A stretch of 36,281 nucleotides of DNA, from contig CADWAF010000589.1 of assembly GCA_902984215.1 (NCBI GenBank), positions 1-36,281 of the forward strand. Reading direction: 5' to 3'. Positions within the stretch are counted from its first letter, which is position 1. Every line of letters starts with the position of its first letter. The DNA is from Willaertia magna (taxonomy: Eukaryota > Heterolobosea > Eutetramitea > Acrasida > Naegleriidae). Both the position numbers and the translations under genes were made by a program. Shown here piece after piece: positions 19,701-29,039 of the stretch. A model generated the notes under the pieces. That model made no database searches, was not told the origin of the DNA, and worked only from the letters and a program-made list of their open reading frames with translations.

Positions 19701-20399
19701 AAGATAGAAACTAGAGAAATATTTGAAAAGGGTGGTGACAGAAACAAATCAGATTATATGGATTTACACATTAGTAAAATCCATTATTCACCAAAAATTC
19801 TTTACGATAGATTTGATAGAAATCGTGGTTTCTTTAAAAATTTAAAAGAAGAAAAGGGTGAATTAAATTGGAAACCATATTTTGTATTTTCACTTAATGA
19901 TATTGAAACAGTGATTGATGACAGTACTTTACAATCATCTAGATTACCAAATAAGATTGAATGGAAGACAATTGATCCAGGAACTCAAAGAATTGGTAGT
20001 TTTAATCCAACTACAAGAAATTTCTATTTAGATGCTTATACAAAATCACCATTCCCTTCAACAACATCTTTATCAAGAAGAAGAGAATATAAATCTTTTT
20101 ATAGTGCTCAATGGAGTTGGTTAAAAAATCAACGTAATGGAACTTATGAAAATTATTCACCAAAAGAATCAAATATTATTGAAGATGGTTATCGTAAATA
20201 TATTGAAAGTGTTAATAAGGATGAATTTAGTGAAGTAAATATTAATGATGATTATAAAATTTGTTTTAAGAAAATGTTACAAATTAATAGACATAATACA
20301 ACTAAAACTAGAAGAATTAATAGACAATATACTAATAATTATCGTCGTGTACATACATTACAACCAATTATTCCTTTCAAAGAAACATCCTTCTACTAA
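16740..20399 (+). CDS. Double BTB (T1/KCTD-type) protein with nucleotidyltransferase-like domain
   Basis: 1219 aa from the ATG at 16740. The same frame is open upstream only from a TTG at 16710, and the A-run context favours 16740. First BTB/T1 domain: residues about 117-230, starting VILNVGGKLFYSTKRTLL and split by a charged insert. Second: about 400-490 (SNVDFSLPIKVFKENSDFL, then FIDRNPNLFQLIYSYLL). From about 603 there is a polymerase-beta-like nucleotidyltransferase signature in two parts: FAAGGGVLSCC and, after a Glu-rich and Gly/Thr/Pro-rich insert of some 180 residues, SDIDLFLYDL (about 799). A conserved region with IYKSPAEILLGFDIDA and WSAPRNRRALAHRVNLID follows. BTB domains oligomerise or bind Cullin-3; the enzymatic role is unknown. 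The C-terminus is basic. Confidence 0.85.
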   Translation: MIADNSQDHQLKKRKPETTLHSIESSNTTNNNEELVYLKNRELEQEQLINECIDSFSKLSVHQIQSNLLNHLSSPNSTVTATTLIEEDKKVKLTDQEKEIEIQKELYKINQLKRMQLDEQVILNVGGKLFYSTKRTLLGEGHLTNSNNNNQEEEIMKDDNEKKTMKGQKEKKKKSPNNLFKVMFESGFKIDTEINELNQSIISFPESNPDYFEYILEHLRQNGKVKSLGIELKKKEELEGILKEAEFFLCEKLSKFILELLTKIEKEEEKNRLPITPGLMTDQNEKLMTDSSSAAVSIKNEELLVVTDKDKKEEENVDEQLNNEFKKLNIIEYLKEKEEIIIEKAKHFLSEKKQQSESEEKEIIEKSKKLKEVLKNYMSNVNNNEMSDNNNELENNNDFNYITITVSNVDFSLPIKVFKENSDFLIGKYILSDNFILNENGKIFIDRNPNLFQLIYSYLLNQNFNNFPNLSENKKAQLKNEIKFYNLKKMLTYFDKFRYPIELIGKENIKLKEQEDKLRELFAKDRSNPLLEDKYLLLTPLFSILNEIDDCNRFNIDFKTCPKILELTDKLKYPLKSVEPFKLVKNLNVFKENWNAFTKTVFHEMNWNNIFAAGGGVLSCCLESKPIVMPAPMDLNEEGKEEENGDSDREEDSEEEGFGEEEENVEELTEEEEERKQLLLKAKQQEEENKLKSWEDSFGRYNDYYFRNLQLQANNNNGGITTNTSMGGFPFGGGLFGATPTMPTITPLGFPTMLGGGGGGFAFGATPIMPTGLFGTVPTGTTNTFAPIVKEYVPPQNYGNSDIDLFLYDLTVEQAEDKLRYIYQTIKENLKRMNLDDNIFICRTRYAVTFHCIGMPPIQVVTRIYKSPAEILLGFDIDAATIGFDGEVVWSAPRNRRALAHRVNLIDVDRQSTTYEYRLFKYAKRGFAVSVPGFEMSKVKNQHVTYPRKYRVRHLPVFGLAKLIAIDAACGYARKRAAMLLGYEDSWKIETREIFEKGGDRNKSDYMDLHISKIHYSPKILYDRFDRNRGFFKNLKEEKGELNWKPYFVFSLNDIETVIDDSTLQSSRLPNKIEWKTIDPGTQRIGSFNPTTRNFYLDAYTKSPFPSTTSLSRRREYKSFYSAQWSWLKNQRNGTYENYSPKESNIIEDGYRKYIESVNKDEFSEVNINDDYKICFKKMLQINRHNTTKTRRINRQYTNNYRRVHTLQPIIPFKETSFY

Positions 20400-20496
20400 A
20401 ATAACTCGCAACCACCATTATTTCAGTAGTATTTATTAATTTTTGTAATTAACACAAAAAGATTATTCCATCAAAATAATTTTTCAATAAAAAAAA
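20400..20496. other. Short intergenic spacer
   Basis: 97 bp between two head-to-tail genes, ending in an A-run before the next ATG. No further feature seen. Confidence 0.5.
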
Positions 20497-22758
20497 ATGA
20501 ATCAAACATCATCTAGAACATCTCCCCAACAACAAACAACGACAACTACATTCCGAACAACAGCAACGACACCTACAACAATGACTAATAATCCTTTTTC
20601 TACCAATAGTATTACTTTAAATACTACAACTACCACCACCAGTACTGCCACCAATAATAGTACTGTTATTAATACTACCGGTAATAATTCCGATTTAATC
20701 ATCAATACCACAACTACAACGAATAATAATATCAATAACAATAATAACGTTACAGTCAACGGTAATAATAATTTTGTAACTTCTCCAATTTCTGAGATTT
20801 GTGCAATTCAACAATTTTTTGAAAATTTAGGAGAATTACAATTTTCGATATGTTTACAACAATTACAAAAAAAGAGTCAACAATTAAAAAATTTACAAAA
20901 AAATTTTACACAAAATTCACAAGAAGAAATTTTACAAAATTTACAAAAATTAATTAATTGTGAAATGTTATATTTTGATGCAAATTTTTCACCAAATGAA
21001 AAACAAGATTTACATTCTTTATATTCCTTATTAGGAAGTAATTTACAAATTTTAGCAATGAATGCTCCTTATGAGTTTACAATGGATATTCAATCTATAA
21101 ATAATAAAGATTACAATAATAAAATTATAAATTTACAAAATTCTGAAGATTTTTTAAATTTTAATGGAATGGATTATTTTGAATCTAATTTTGGAAATTC
21201 TAATAATGGAACTTTACAAAATAGTGATTATATTTTATATAAAAGTTTACAAAATAATAATTTACAAAATATTACAATAATTGATCAAGAATTTATTTTA
21301 AGTAAACAATTAATTAAAGAAATTAGAATTTTATTACAATTACGTTTAGAAATTATTGCTTTTTATAGAATGGTTTCTAGATATAGTAATAAATCAATTC
21401 CGAAAATAGAAAATTATTTAAGAATTATAAATATTTTAAAAAGTAAATATATAAATAGAATTACACATAATTTTTTAAAAAAAATAATTTTAAATTTAAA
21501 TTTAGAATTAAATACTTTAATGTCAATATTTCAATTAGAAATTGATATTTCTAATTTTAATTATAAAGAATCTATATTTAGTATGTGGAAAGTTAAAAGT
21601 TTATTTAAAGAATGGAATGGATTATTTTTTTGTAATAAAATTAATACACAACACGTGATAAATAATACACGTGACAATAACGTGACGTCATCAAGCGTTG
21701 TAAACAATAATAACTTGTTGTTGTCAACAATGAATGTCAATCATCCATTATATCAATCAGAAAAAATTCATAATAATAATTTAATAAATAATAATTTTGA
21801 AAATAATACTTTACAAAATAATAATTCACCAAATTTACAAAATAATTCTTTAAATAGAACAAATTTATATAAATGGATGCAAATGTTATATAATTTAAGT
21901 TGTTCAAAATTTAATTTTATTTTTTACACAATTATACAACAACAACAAAATAAATTAACAAATGTTTACAATAGTCACAAACCATTACCAACAGCATCAC
22001 ATTTATTATCACAACAAAATAAACAACAAGAACTATCAGTTGACTATTTACAATGGATTAAAAACTTTACAGATTCTGTAGCGTCACATTTAATTACAGT
22101 TTGTTTAGTTTTAAATAATGAAAATGGTGAACATTTATTTACGGAATCTCCAAATTTAGATATTTTAGGATATCAATTACCAAATAAAGAAAATCCAATA
22201 GAAAAACCATCTGGAATAAAATGTTATCCATGTATATTTCATTATCCTACAACAATTGTTGTAAATAATACAACAACCACAAATAATACAACAACAAATA
22301 CACAACAACAAGGATTACAACAAAGTTTACAACAAATTACAAAATTAGATTTAATGTATACTTATTGGCCAAATTTATTATCTTTAATAATGGAAAATGA
22401 ATCACAATTAGAAATGATGGAAGAACCATTTTATTTTAATGATAATTTTACAAATATTAATTACTATATTTGTAATATAAGTTTAAAAATCTATTTAGTT
22501 ACAATAATTAAAAAATCAATACAAAAAGATCATTTATCAACAATTTCATTTATGTCACAAATGAATAATTTTTTAAGAAATAAGAAATTATTCCAATATC
22601 TAACATCTGTATTACCAATTATGGGAAATGTTGTCGGAAATAATGTTGTTGGATCAGGAAGTGTAAGTGGAATGAATTCTAATAATGTTGTTGGTATGGT
22701 TGGTGGTAGTAATGATATGAAAGAGGCAAAGTTTTCTTTCTTTAGAAAAAAGAAATAA
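20497..22758 (+). CDS. KICS2: KICS2 (C12orf66) homologue, KICSTOR complex subunit
   Basis: 753 aa. Residues 1-95 are a Thr/Asn-rich low-complexity leader. From about 97 it follows the KICS2 family order: ICAIQQFFENLGELQFSIC (family: an FF.LG.F helix), then LRLEIIAFYRMVSRYSNK at about 285, matching the family's R-x-E-I-A-x-F-Y-x-x-M segment. Next come LFKEWNGLFF, the NLYKWMQMLYNLSCSKFNF block and a second domain with YWPNLLSLIMENESQ (family: HWPNVIMI). Asn/Gln-rich inserts lengthen it beyond the roughly 445 residues of animal proteins. In animals KICS2 with KPTN, ITFG2 and SZT2 tethers GATOR1 to lysosomes so that TORC1 responds to amino acids. The C-terminus is Gly/Asn/Val-rich and ends in a basic patch. 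Confidence 0.85.
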   Translation: MNQTSSRTSPQQQTTTTTFRTTATTPTTMTNNPFSTNSITLNTTTTTTSTATNNSTVINTTGNNSDLIINTTTTTNNNINNNNNVTVNGNNNFVTSPISEICAIQQFFENLGELQFSICLQQLQKKSQQLKNLQKNFTQNSQEEILQNLQKLINCEMLYFDANFSPNEKQDLHSLYSLLGSNLQILAMNAPYEFTMDIQSINNKDYNNKIINLQNSEDFLNFNGMDYFESNFGNSNNGTLQNSDYILYKSLQNNNLQNITIIDQEFILSKQLIKEIRILLQLRLEIIAFYRMVSRYSNKSIPKIENYLRIINILKSKYINRITHNFLKKIILNLNLELNTLMSIFQLEIDISNFNYKESIFSMWKVKSLFKEWNGLFFCNKINTQHVINNTRDNNVTSSSVVNNNNLLLSTMNVNHPLYQSEKIHNNNLINNNFENNTLQNNNSPNLQNNSLNRTNLYKWMQMLYNLSCSKFNFIFYTIIQQQQNKLTNVYNSHKPLPTASHLLSQQNKQQELSVDYLQWIKNFTDSVASHLITVCLVLNNENGEHLFTESPNLDILGYQLPNKENPIEKPSGIKCYPCIFHYPTTIVVNNTTTTNNTTTNTQQQGLQQSLQQITKLDLMYTYWPNLLSLIMENESQLEMMEEPFYFNDNFTNINYYICNISLKIYLVTIIKKSIQKDHLSTISFMSQMNNFLRNKKLFQYLTSVLPIMGNVVGNNVVGSGSVSGMNSNNVVGMVGGSNDMKEAKFSFFRKKK

Positions 22759-23061
22759 AGTTTTCATTTTTGAAATTACAATAGTATTTATGATGGAGAT
22801 ACAAAATATAAAAAAACTGTAAGTTTTGGGAAAATGTTTTTTTAATAGTTCTCTATTAGTTAAAGCGAATTCCCAACAACCTAATTCCAATGCACAAGGT
22901 TGATATTACGTTCAAAACCGTTATTTGTTGTTGTTTAAAACTTTCACACTTTTTTTTAGTAGTTCTCTGTTAGTTAAAGTTAATTTTCAATGGAAATTCA
23001 TTGCTTGTTGATTGTTATAAATTTGTGGTTGTAAACTTTCACATGCCAGTCATCAAAAAAA
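22759..23061. other. Intergenic region with a tandem-like repeat
   Basis: 303 bp between KICS2 and the RCC1-repeat gene. Most of it is the two-unit repeat listed separately. No ORF. Confidence 0.6.
22838..23044 (+). repeat. Two imperfect direct repeat units, about 95-113 bp each
   Basis: Unit 1 is 22838-22950 and unit 2 is 22951-23044. Both begin with a T-run, then TAgTTCTCTxTTAGTTAAAG, and end with GTxxTAAACTTTCACA. The middles have diverged. The position before the RCC1-repeat gene suggests duplicated upstream sequence, function unknown. Confidence 0.7.
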
Positions 23062-24696
23062 ATGAAAAAAAGAGAAACAGCAACCACAAACTCCACAAAG
23101 AAAATTAAACAAAACCGTAAACCAACTGCCACTACTAAAACCAGTCACGCAACCGTCAATAAATTAAATAATAAAAAGAATAACAATACAACAACACTAC
23201 CACCACAATTATCACAACTAAAAAAACTTAATAGTTTAAAAATAAATAATTTACACAAAAAAAGTAAAACTTTACATTACAATAAAATTTCAGATTTTCA
23301 ATTTTTAGAAAATATTGAAATTAAAAGTTTAATTGGAGTAAATAATAATTTAAATAATTTATTAAATTTAAAAATTGAAAATGAAAATTTTATAAATAAA
23401 AATCTTTTACAATTATTTTTAAATAAAAAATTAAAATATATGGATGTAGATGATTTTATTACAAAAATTACAACAATTACACATGAAAAAATTAGTAATG
23501 ATTATGGTTGGGGAAATATTGTAAATTATGATCAAAATAGAATTATAAATCCACAAATAATTATTTTAACAAATAAGGGAAAATTATTTACTTTTGGAAA
23601 TAATATTTATCAACCAAATAAAAATTTAAATAATAATGTTTTAAATAATTATAGAGTTTTTAATAATAATTACAATAATAATTTAAATAATATTAATTTA
23701 CCAATTACTCCTTTAGATTTATTTTTAGGAAATAAAAAAATTACGGAAAAAATTATTGATATTATAAGTGGAATAAGTCATTGTATTATTTTAACCGAAA
23801 ATGGAAATATTTATAAATTAATTGCAAAAAAATCACAATCAACTTGTTCGTTATATTTAAAAAATATTTTAAATGTTAAAAAAATTGTTTGTGGTATAAA
23901 CTTTACAATAATTTTAACAAATGATAATAACGTTTATTATGATGAACATAAAGTTTATGATCCCCCTTTTGGTAATTTAGAAAAAAATAATGATGAATTA
24001 ATTGATGTGACATGTGGCGCACATCACGTTTTATTTTTAACTAAAAAAGGTAAACTTTTTAGATTTCTTTCAAATAAAAATGGTCAATCAGGTTCTGATT
24101 TAGTTGAATATTTTTATAAAATAAATGAATGGCCAAGAGAACAATTCCCTTTTTTAGAAAAAATTATACAAACTGCATGTGGTTATAATCATACAATGTT
24201 ATTAACTGAAAGAGGAAGAGTTTTCGTTTGTGGCGGGAATGAAAATGGTCAACTTGGTATTGGTATAAAGTGTATTTCAAAATATGAATTAACGTTAGTT
24301 TCTAATTTTAAAAAAATTAATTTTACCACAAATAATTTTTATCATGCCACTACTTTAAATGGAAATGAAAAAATCATTGGAATTTATGCAAATTTTGATC
24401 AATCTATTTTTGTAACAAATTTTGGAAATATTTTTGGTTGCGGTAAAAAATTAAATAATTACAATAATAATAATTACAATGATGATAAAAAAGAAGAAGA
24501 ATTTATAATGAATGAACCAACACAATGGAATATAAGTGCATATAGACCTGATTCATCAATTTATTTATTTATTTATAGTTTTGCTAATTTAATAATTATT
24601 TTAACGAGACAAAAAATTGATAATTTATTTATTTTAGAAAATTTTAAAAAACGATTAATTGATTCAAAATTAAATGATATTACAATTTTTATTTAA
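23062..24696 (+). CDS. RCC1-repeat (beta-propeller) protein
   Basis: 544 aa. The N-terminus (1-85) is Lys/Thr/Asn-rich and basic. RCC1-type blades follow, each with a CG/SG-x-x-H/F-x-x-x-L-T-x-x-G-x-x-[FY] core: IILTNKGKLFTFGNN (about 167-181), GISHCIILTENGNIY (237-251), CGINFTIILTNDNNVYY (277-293), CGAHHVLFLTKKGKLF (318-333) and CGYNHTMLLTERGRVF (372-387), followed by VCGGNENGQLGIG. A last degenerate blade has SIFVTNFGNIFGCG. RCC1 propellers serve as Ran exchange factors, ubiquitin-ligase or signalling scaffolds; nothing here identifies the partner. The blades are divergent and Asn-rich, so this is an RCC1-like protein rather than RCC1 itself. Confidence 0.85.
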   Translation: MKKRETATTNSTKKIKQNRKPTATTKTSHATVNKLNNKKNNNTTTLPPQLSQLKKLNSLKINNLHKKSKTLHYNKISDFQFLENIEIKSLIGVNNNLNNLLNLKIENENFINKNLLQLFLNKKLKYMDVDDFITKITTITHEKISNDYGWGNIVNYDQNRIINPQIIILTNKGKLFTFGNNIYQPNKNLNNNVLNNYRVFNNNYNNNLNNINLPITPLDLFLGNKKITEKIIDIISGISHCIILTENGNIYKLIAKKSQSTCSLYLKNILNVKKIVCGINFTIILTNDNNVYYDEHKVYDPPFGNLEKNNDELIDVTCGAHHVLFLTKKGKLFRFLSNKNGQSGSDLVEYFYKINEWPREQFPFLEKIIQTACGYNHTMLLTERGRVFVCGGNENGQLGIGIKCISKYELTLVSNFKKINFTTNNFYHATTLNGNEKIIGIYANFDQSIFVTNFGNIFGCGKKLNNYNNNNYNDDKKEEEFIMNEPTQWNISAYRPDSSIYLFIYSFANLIIILTRQKIDNLFILENFKKRLIDSKLNDITIFI

Positions 24697-24914
24697 TTTT
24701 TTTTTTACAATTTATTATTATTTACAATTTACAACCATTATTAATTTACATTACTAAATAATTTTTAAAATTCAATTTTGTATTTATTTTATATTTAATT
24801 TTAAAATTTACACGAACGAACAGACACTAATTTTCATTTATGGAAATTTCCAAAACTATCCAACAAGCCAAAAAAACTTGAAAAAAACCTCCAAAAAAAA
24901 TCTACGAAAAAAAA
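24697..24914. other. Intergenic spacer before HAP2
   Basis: 218 bp, AT-rich, with a C/A-rich 5' leader (about 24,810-24,914) ending in A-runs before the ATG. No other feature seen. Confidence 0.5.
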
Positions 24915-27857
24915 ATGTCCCAACAACAACAGCATTCCTGTCGTCCCTTTCATTCTTTTCATCATTTTCTTTATCACTCTCTTTATCATTTTAATAATAA
25001 TAGTAATGGCAATAATAATAATAATCGTTTACAATTTAAACATAACAAATATTTAAATCTTTTTATTAATTTTATTTTATTCTTTTTTATTTTTTATTTA
25101 TTTCAATATCATCTTAATATGTATATTAATAACAATTACAACAATTACAATAATAACAATTTTGTAAATAATTATTTCTTTATTAAATGTTCAAGTGTAT
25201 TACCAAGTTTTTCCATTCAATCATGTGAACAAATAAATGATCCAAATTGTCAACCTAAAATGTATATTTCAATAACTTTAAATGAAGGTACAACTCCAAT
25301 AATTTCTTATAAATCAACATCAAATATTCCAATTATAGATAATTTAGGTAGAAAGTGGCTTTTAAATGAACCAATTTCAATTGAAATTATAAGATCTGAT
25401 ATTTTAATTGGTTATGAATTAAATTATAAAGGTTTAATTAAAAATGGTTATGAAACTTTTACAAAAATAAATTATAATTGTTATTCATCAAATTTAAATT
25501 ATAAAATTTGTTGTAAAAAATCAGATAATGAATTTATTTTAAGAGAATTACAATTTAATACAACAAATTATCATTATTATGATATTATTACAACAACAGG
25601 TGAATATACAATTAAAATTATAATTTCACAAAAAGATAAATCACAAACTTTAATTTTAAATCAATCAGAAAAATCAAAATCAACTGCTGGAATAATTGCT
25701 ACCATTTCTGGAGATATTTTTGATATTTCTAATTATGTAAATTTTTTAAATGAATATTTAATTATTCCAAAAGAAACCATTGTAAATTCTGATGATAGTT
25801 CTATTGTAAATAATAATGAAAATATTTTTGAAGGATTTTTAACTGAAAAATCTTATTTTGGAAATCAAGTAAATCAATTTGGTATTACAAAACAAAATTA
25901 TTTTAGTTTTACAAAATGTGATGATAAATTAGGTTTGTCAACTTTTGTAAAATCTTCAACAAATCCATATGATCAATTTGATAAATTTAGAAAGATTAAA
26001 ATCTCAAATGTTTTACAAAATTGTGAATATGTTCCAAATTTGGAAACTTCACCAACAAATTTAATTACAAATTTAAAAAGAAATTATAAATGTCAAAAAT
26101 CAATTACAACTTTAATGACATTACAAATCCCAACGACAGGTGAAGGATTTCAAATTAAAAAACTTTTTGGTACACCTGTCATTACAAAATCTGGAACGTT
26201 TGACATTTCTAAAAATGATAATTATTTAATTTTTTATTTAGATATTTTTAATAATGCTGATACTTCAGGAAATTATGAAGTGTCACCAACTTCTTGTTGT
26301 ATAAATTCTTTAAATGTGACAAATATTGTAAACAACAACGTTGTAAACGATAATGATTGTGACAGTGTTAAAATGAATCAATCAGTTGAAAAAAATATTG
26401 ACGCTTATCAAACCAATAGATTTTTATTTCAAATTTTATTACAAAGAATAATTAACAAAAAAGGAACTTGTACTTTTCAAATTAAACAATATGGAAATGT
26501 TGATTTAACACATTCCATCACTTTTCAAGTAATGTCAAGTGACATTAATAACGACAATTCAAATAATAATAACTCACCAATCATAAATTACAATAATTTT
26601 TGTTTACCACCTTTTAATAAAAAAATATTAAATTTAAAAGGTGAGATTGAGTGTATAACAGAATGTCAAACAAATGATATGATTTATGATGAATTACAAT
26701 TATTTTGTAAACCTGTAAATTGTAAATTAAAATATAATAATTTAAAAAATTATTTTAATTTTAATACTTTACAATGTGAAAAAGTTGTAACTTGTAATGA
26801 ATGGAAGGAAAATTATGATGAAGAAAATAATAAATGTAAAATTAAAGATATATTTAATAATACAATTTTAGAAAATGAAGAAAAAATTAAAAGTTTACAA
26901 TTTTATAGTGAAAATGATTTTTTAAATAATTTTGTAAATAATTATTTTAAATGCGGAGAATATGGTGTTTTAGATAAATATAAATTAAAATGTATTTGTA
27001 AAGATTATTATTTTACAAATTATGATATTACAACAAATTTATACAACAAAAATAATACCGTTGTAATGTCAAGATTAGCACAAAATATTGATTTGTCAAC
27101 TTTAAAGTTTTGTAATGAATATATTTTAAAATTAGAAAAAGCACCAAGTAAATTTATTTATGAAAATGATTTTTTACAAAATTTATATGAATTACCTGAT
27201 TGGGCACAAATTATAATTATAATTACAATATTTTTTACAATATTTTTTATAATATTTTTATTTTCAATTATAATTATTTGTTGTGGAATAAAAAAAATAA
27301 ATATGGAAAAGGAAGCAAATAAAAGAAAATATGGAACTTTACAAAAAAAATCTTTATTTAAATTTTTAAAAGATATTATTGTAAAGGGTGAATTTAAAAA
27401 AATGGAATATAAAATAAGTGACGAAATTTTACAAAAATTACAACAAGAAAAAATTGAAAAAAAGAAATGGAAAAAGAAGAGAAAAAAACAAAAATTATCT
27501 GCAAGTGAATTTGAATATTTAATTTCAAAAGCTTATCAATTAACAGAAGAAATGAATAATAATATTGATCAATTAATTGAAGAACCAATTAGAGAAAAGA
27601 TTGAATATGAACAAGAATGGATTAATCATATTATTGATAAGAAGGAGTCATCTAGTTCTTCTTCTTCTGAGGGCGAAGGCAGTGGTGAGGGCAGTGAGGT
27701 AAGAAGTGAGAAAGTAAAGAAAAAGAAGAAGAAAAGTAAAAAGAAGAGTAAAAAGGAAAGAAAGAAAAATAAAGAGGAAGACAGTAGTGAAGAGGATGAT
27801 GAGGTCTCCTCATCTAATGATGAAAGTAGTGATAGTGATGATTCAGACTCTGATTAA
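24915..27857 (+). CDS. HAP2: HAP2/GCS1 gamete membrane fusion protein
   Basis: 980 aa. A His/Asn-rich N-terminus precedes a hydrophobic segment at about 46-66, a signal sequence or anchor. The ectodomain follows HAP2 order: SIQSCEQ...CQPKMYISITLNEG, then PISIEIIRSDILIGYELNY, a vicinal Cys pair (YKICCKKS, about 195), GEYTIKIIIS, YVNFLNEYLIIPKE, FTKCDDKLGLS and TGEGFQIKK. A transmembrane helix of Ile/Phe follows WAQ at about 762-792. The cytosolic tail of about 185 residues is Lys-rich, then Ser/Glu/Asp-rich. HAP2 has a class II fusogen fold and merges gamete membranes in protists, plants and animals. The segment after CCKK, where fusion loops normally lie, is unusually short. Tail and inserts are longer than typical. 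The gene converges on the ZIP gene with 88 bp between stops. Confidence 0.82.
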   Translation: MSQQQQHSCRPFHSFHHFLYHSLYHFNNNSNGNNNNNRLQFKHNKYLNLFINFILFFFIFYLFQYHLNMYINNNYNNYNNNNFVNNYFFIKCSSVLPSFSIQSCEQINDPNCQPKMYISITLNEGTTPIISYKSTSNIPIIDNLGRKWLLNEPISIEIIRSDILIGYELNYKGLIKNGYETFTKINYNCYSSNLNYKICCKKSDNEFILRELQFNTTNYHYYDIITTTGEYTIKIIISQKDKSQTLILNQSEKSKSTAGIIATISGDIFDISNYVNFLNEYLIIPKETIVNSDDSSIVNNNENIFEGFLTEKSYFGNQVNQFGITKQNYFSFTKCDDKLGLSTFVKSSTNPYDQFDKFRKIKISNVLQNCEYVPNLETSPTNLITNLKRNYKCQKSITTLMTLQIPTTGEGFQIKKLFGTPVITKSGTFDISKNDNYLIFYLDIFNNADTSGNYEVSPTSCCINSLNVTNIVNNNVVNDNDCDSVKMNQSVEKNIDAYQTNRFLFQILLQRIINKKGTCTFQIKQYGNVDLTHSITFQVMSSDINNDNSNNNNSPIINYNNFCLPPFNKKILNLKGEIECITECQTNDMIYDELQLFCKPVNCKLKYNNLKNYFNFNTLQCEKVVTCNEWKENYDEENNKCKIKDIFNNTILENEEKIKSLQFYSENDFLNNFVNNYFKCGEYGVLDKYKLKCICKDYYFTNYDITTNLYNKNNTVVMSRLAQNIDLSTLKFCNEYILKLEKAPSKFIYENDFLQNLYELPDWAQIIIIITIFFTIFFIIFLFSIIIICCGIKKINMEKEANKRKYGTLQKKSLFKFLKDIIVKGEFKKMEYKISDEILQKLQQEKIEKKKWKKKRKKQKLSASEFEYLISKAYQLTEEMNNNIDQLIEEPIREKIEYEQEWINHIIDKKESSSSSSSEGEGSGEGSEVRSEKVKKKKKKSKKKSKKERKKNKEEDSSEEDDEVSSSNDESSDSDDSDSD

Positions 27858-27945
27858 AAAAGCATCTTAATTTTCCCTTACTGAGCTGGTCAACTATAGT
27901 TTATGGGTATTTACAACACGAACCCTAAATTTTACAAAATAATAT

Positions 27946-29039
27946 TTATTCATCCAATTCATACATTTCCAACCAAAAACTACAAACATAAATTACAATA
28001 ACACCAATAAAATTTGAAATTAAAACTTTTATCCAATTTTTACCTAAATAATTATAACTTGTAGGTATTAATTCAGAAAAACAAATATATGACATTACAC
28101 CACCACATGCACCTAATAAATAATAAACAAAATAAACTGGAACTAATTCAAAATATAAAATAATACCAAATAATAAAGCACCTAATGGTTCACATAATCC
28201 AGATAATAAAGCATATTTTAATGATTGATATTTTGATCCAGTTGCTGCATAAACTGTTATGGAAACTACAAATCCCTATTTTTAAGTATTTAATTTTATA
28301 TAATTTAATTTTTATAAGTTATTTAAATATAATTTAAAGAAAAAACTTACTTCTGGAATGTTATGCATGCCTATTGCTAAGGCCATCATTAAACCTAATT
28401 TATATTGCATTAATGTACTTAAATAAACAGCCATTCCCTAAAATAATTTAAAATTGTACAATTCAATTTGATTCATTAACATATATTGTAAAAGGTTGTA
28501 TCATATTTTGTAAATCCACATACAATATTTCATAAATAAATTTTTTGTCACAAATTAAATTTTTTTTGTAAAAAATTAATTACCTCTGGTAAATTATGTA
28601 AAGATAATCCAATCGTTACAATTATAGCAGTAACCAACAAACGTCGTTTATTGACAGCACTACTCGTACCACCACCAACAACACTCTTCCTTTCTTCAAC
28701 AGAAGAATTAACAGAAGAAGTAGAAGATGACGAAGTTGCATTAAGGCTAGCTTGTTCCAAAATAAATTCATCCGTTAATACATAATGAGTTAATAAATGA
28801 AATAATAAACAACCAATAAGAAAAGAAGAAAATGTAGAAAAATAACCAATTTCTTCATAAGTTTCTGGAACTAAATGAAATAAAGAAACAAATAACATTA
28901 CACCGGACGCAAAACCTGTCATTATACCAATTTTATTATCTGAAGGTTTACCTATTAAAATAACAACAAATCCACCAATAAAAGTACTAAATCCTGCAAT
29001 TAAACTTAAAATTAATGCGGCTTGATGATGAAGATACAT
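27946..29039 (-). CDS. ZupT-like ZIP family metal transporter, three exons
   Basis: complement(join(27946..28275, 28351..28437, 28584..29039)), 290 aa, the usual ZIP length. Introns of 146 and 75 nt have GT...AG ends and fall exactly after Glu in each HNxPEG motif. Splicing gives LSLHNLPEGMAV in TM4 and AIGMHNIPEGFVVSIT in TM5, the metal-binding motifs. TM2 has SLFHLVPE. The stretch YAATGSKYQSLKYALLSGL, then CEPLGALLFG, is typical of ZupT. A Ser-rich loop (about 112-128) replaces the His-rich loop. ZIPs move Zn2+, Fe2+ or Mn2+ into the cytosol from outside or from organelles. The protein has about eight membrane helices. Confidence 0.93.

Noticed and set aside
28548..28583. C-terminal residues VINFLQKKFNL of the first ZIP exon read as an end of the protein
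   Set aside because: They are intron read-through. Splicing after HNLPE restores HNLPEG and the remaining ZIP helices.
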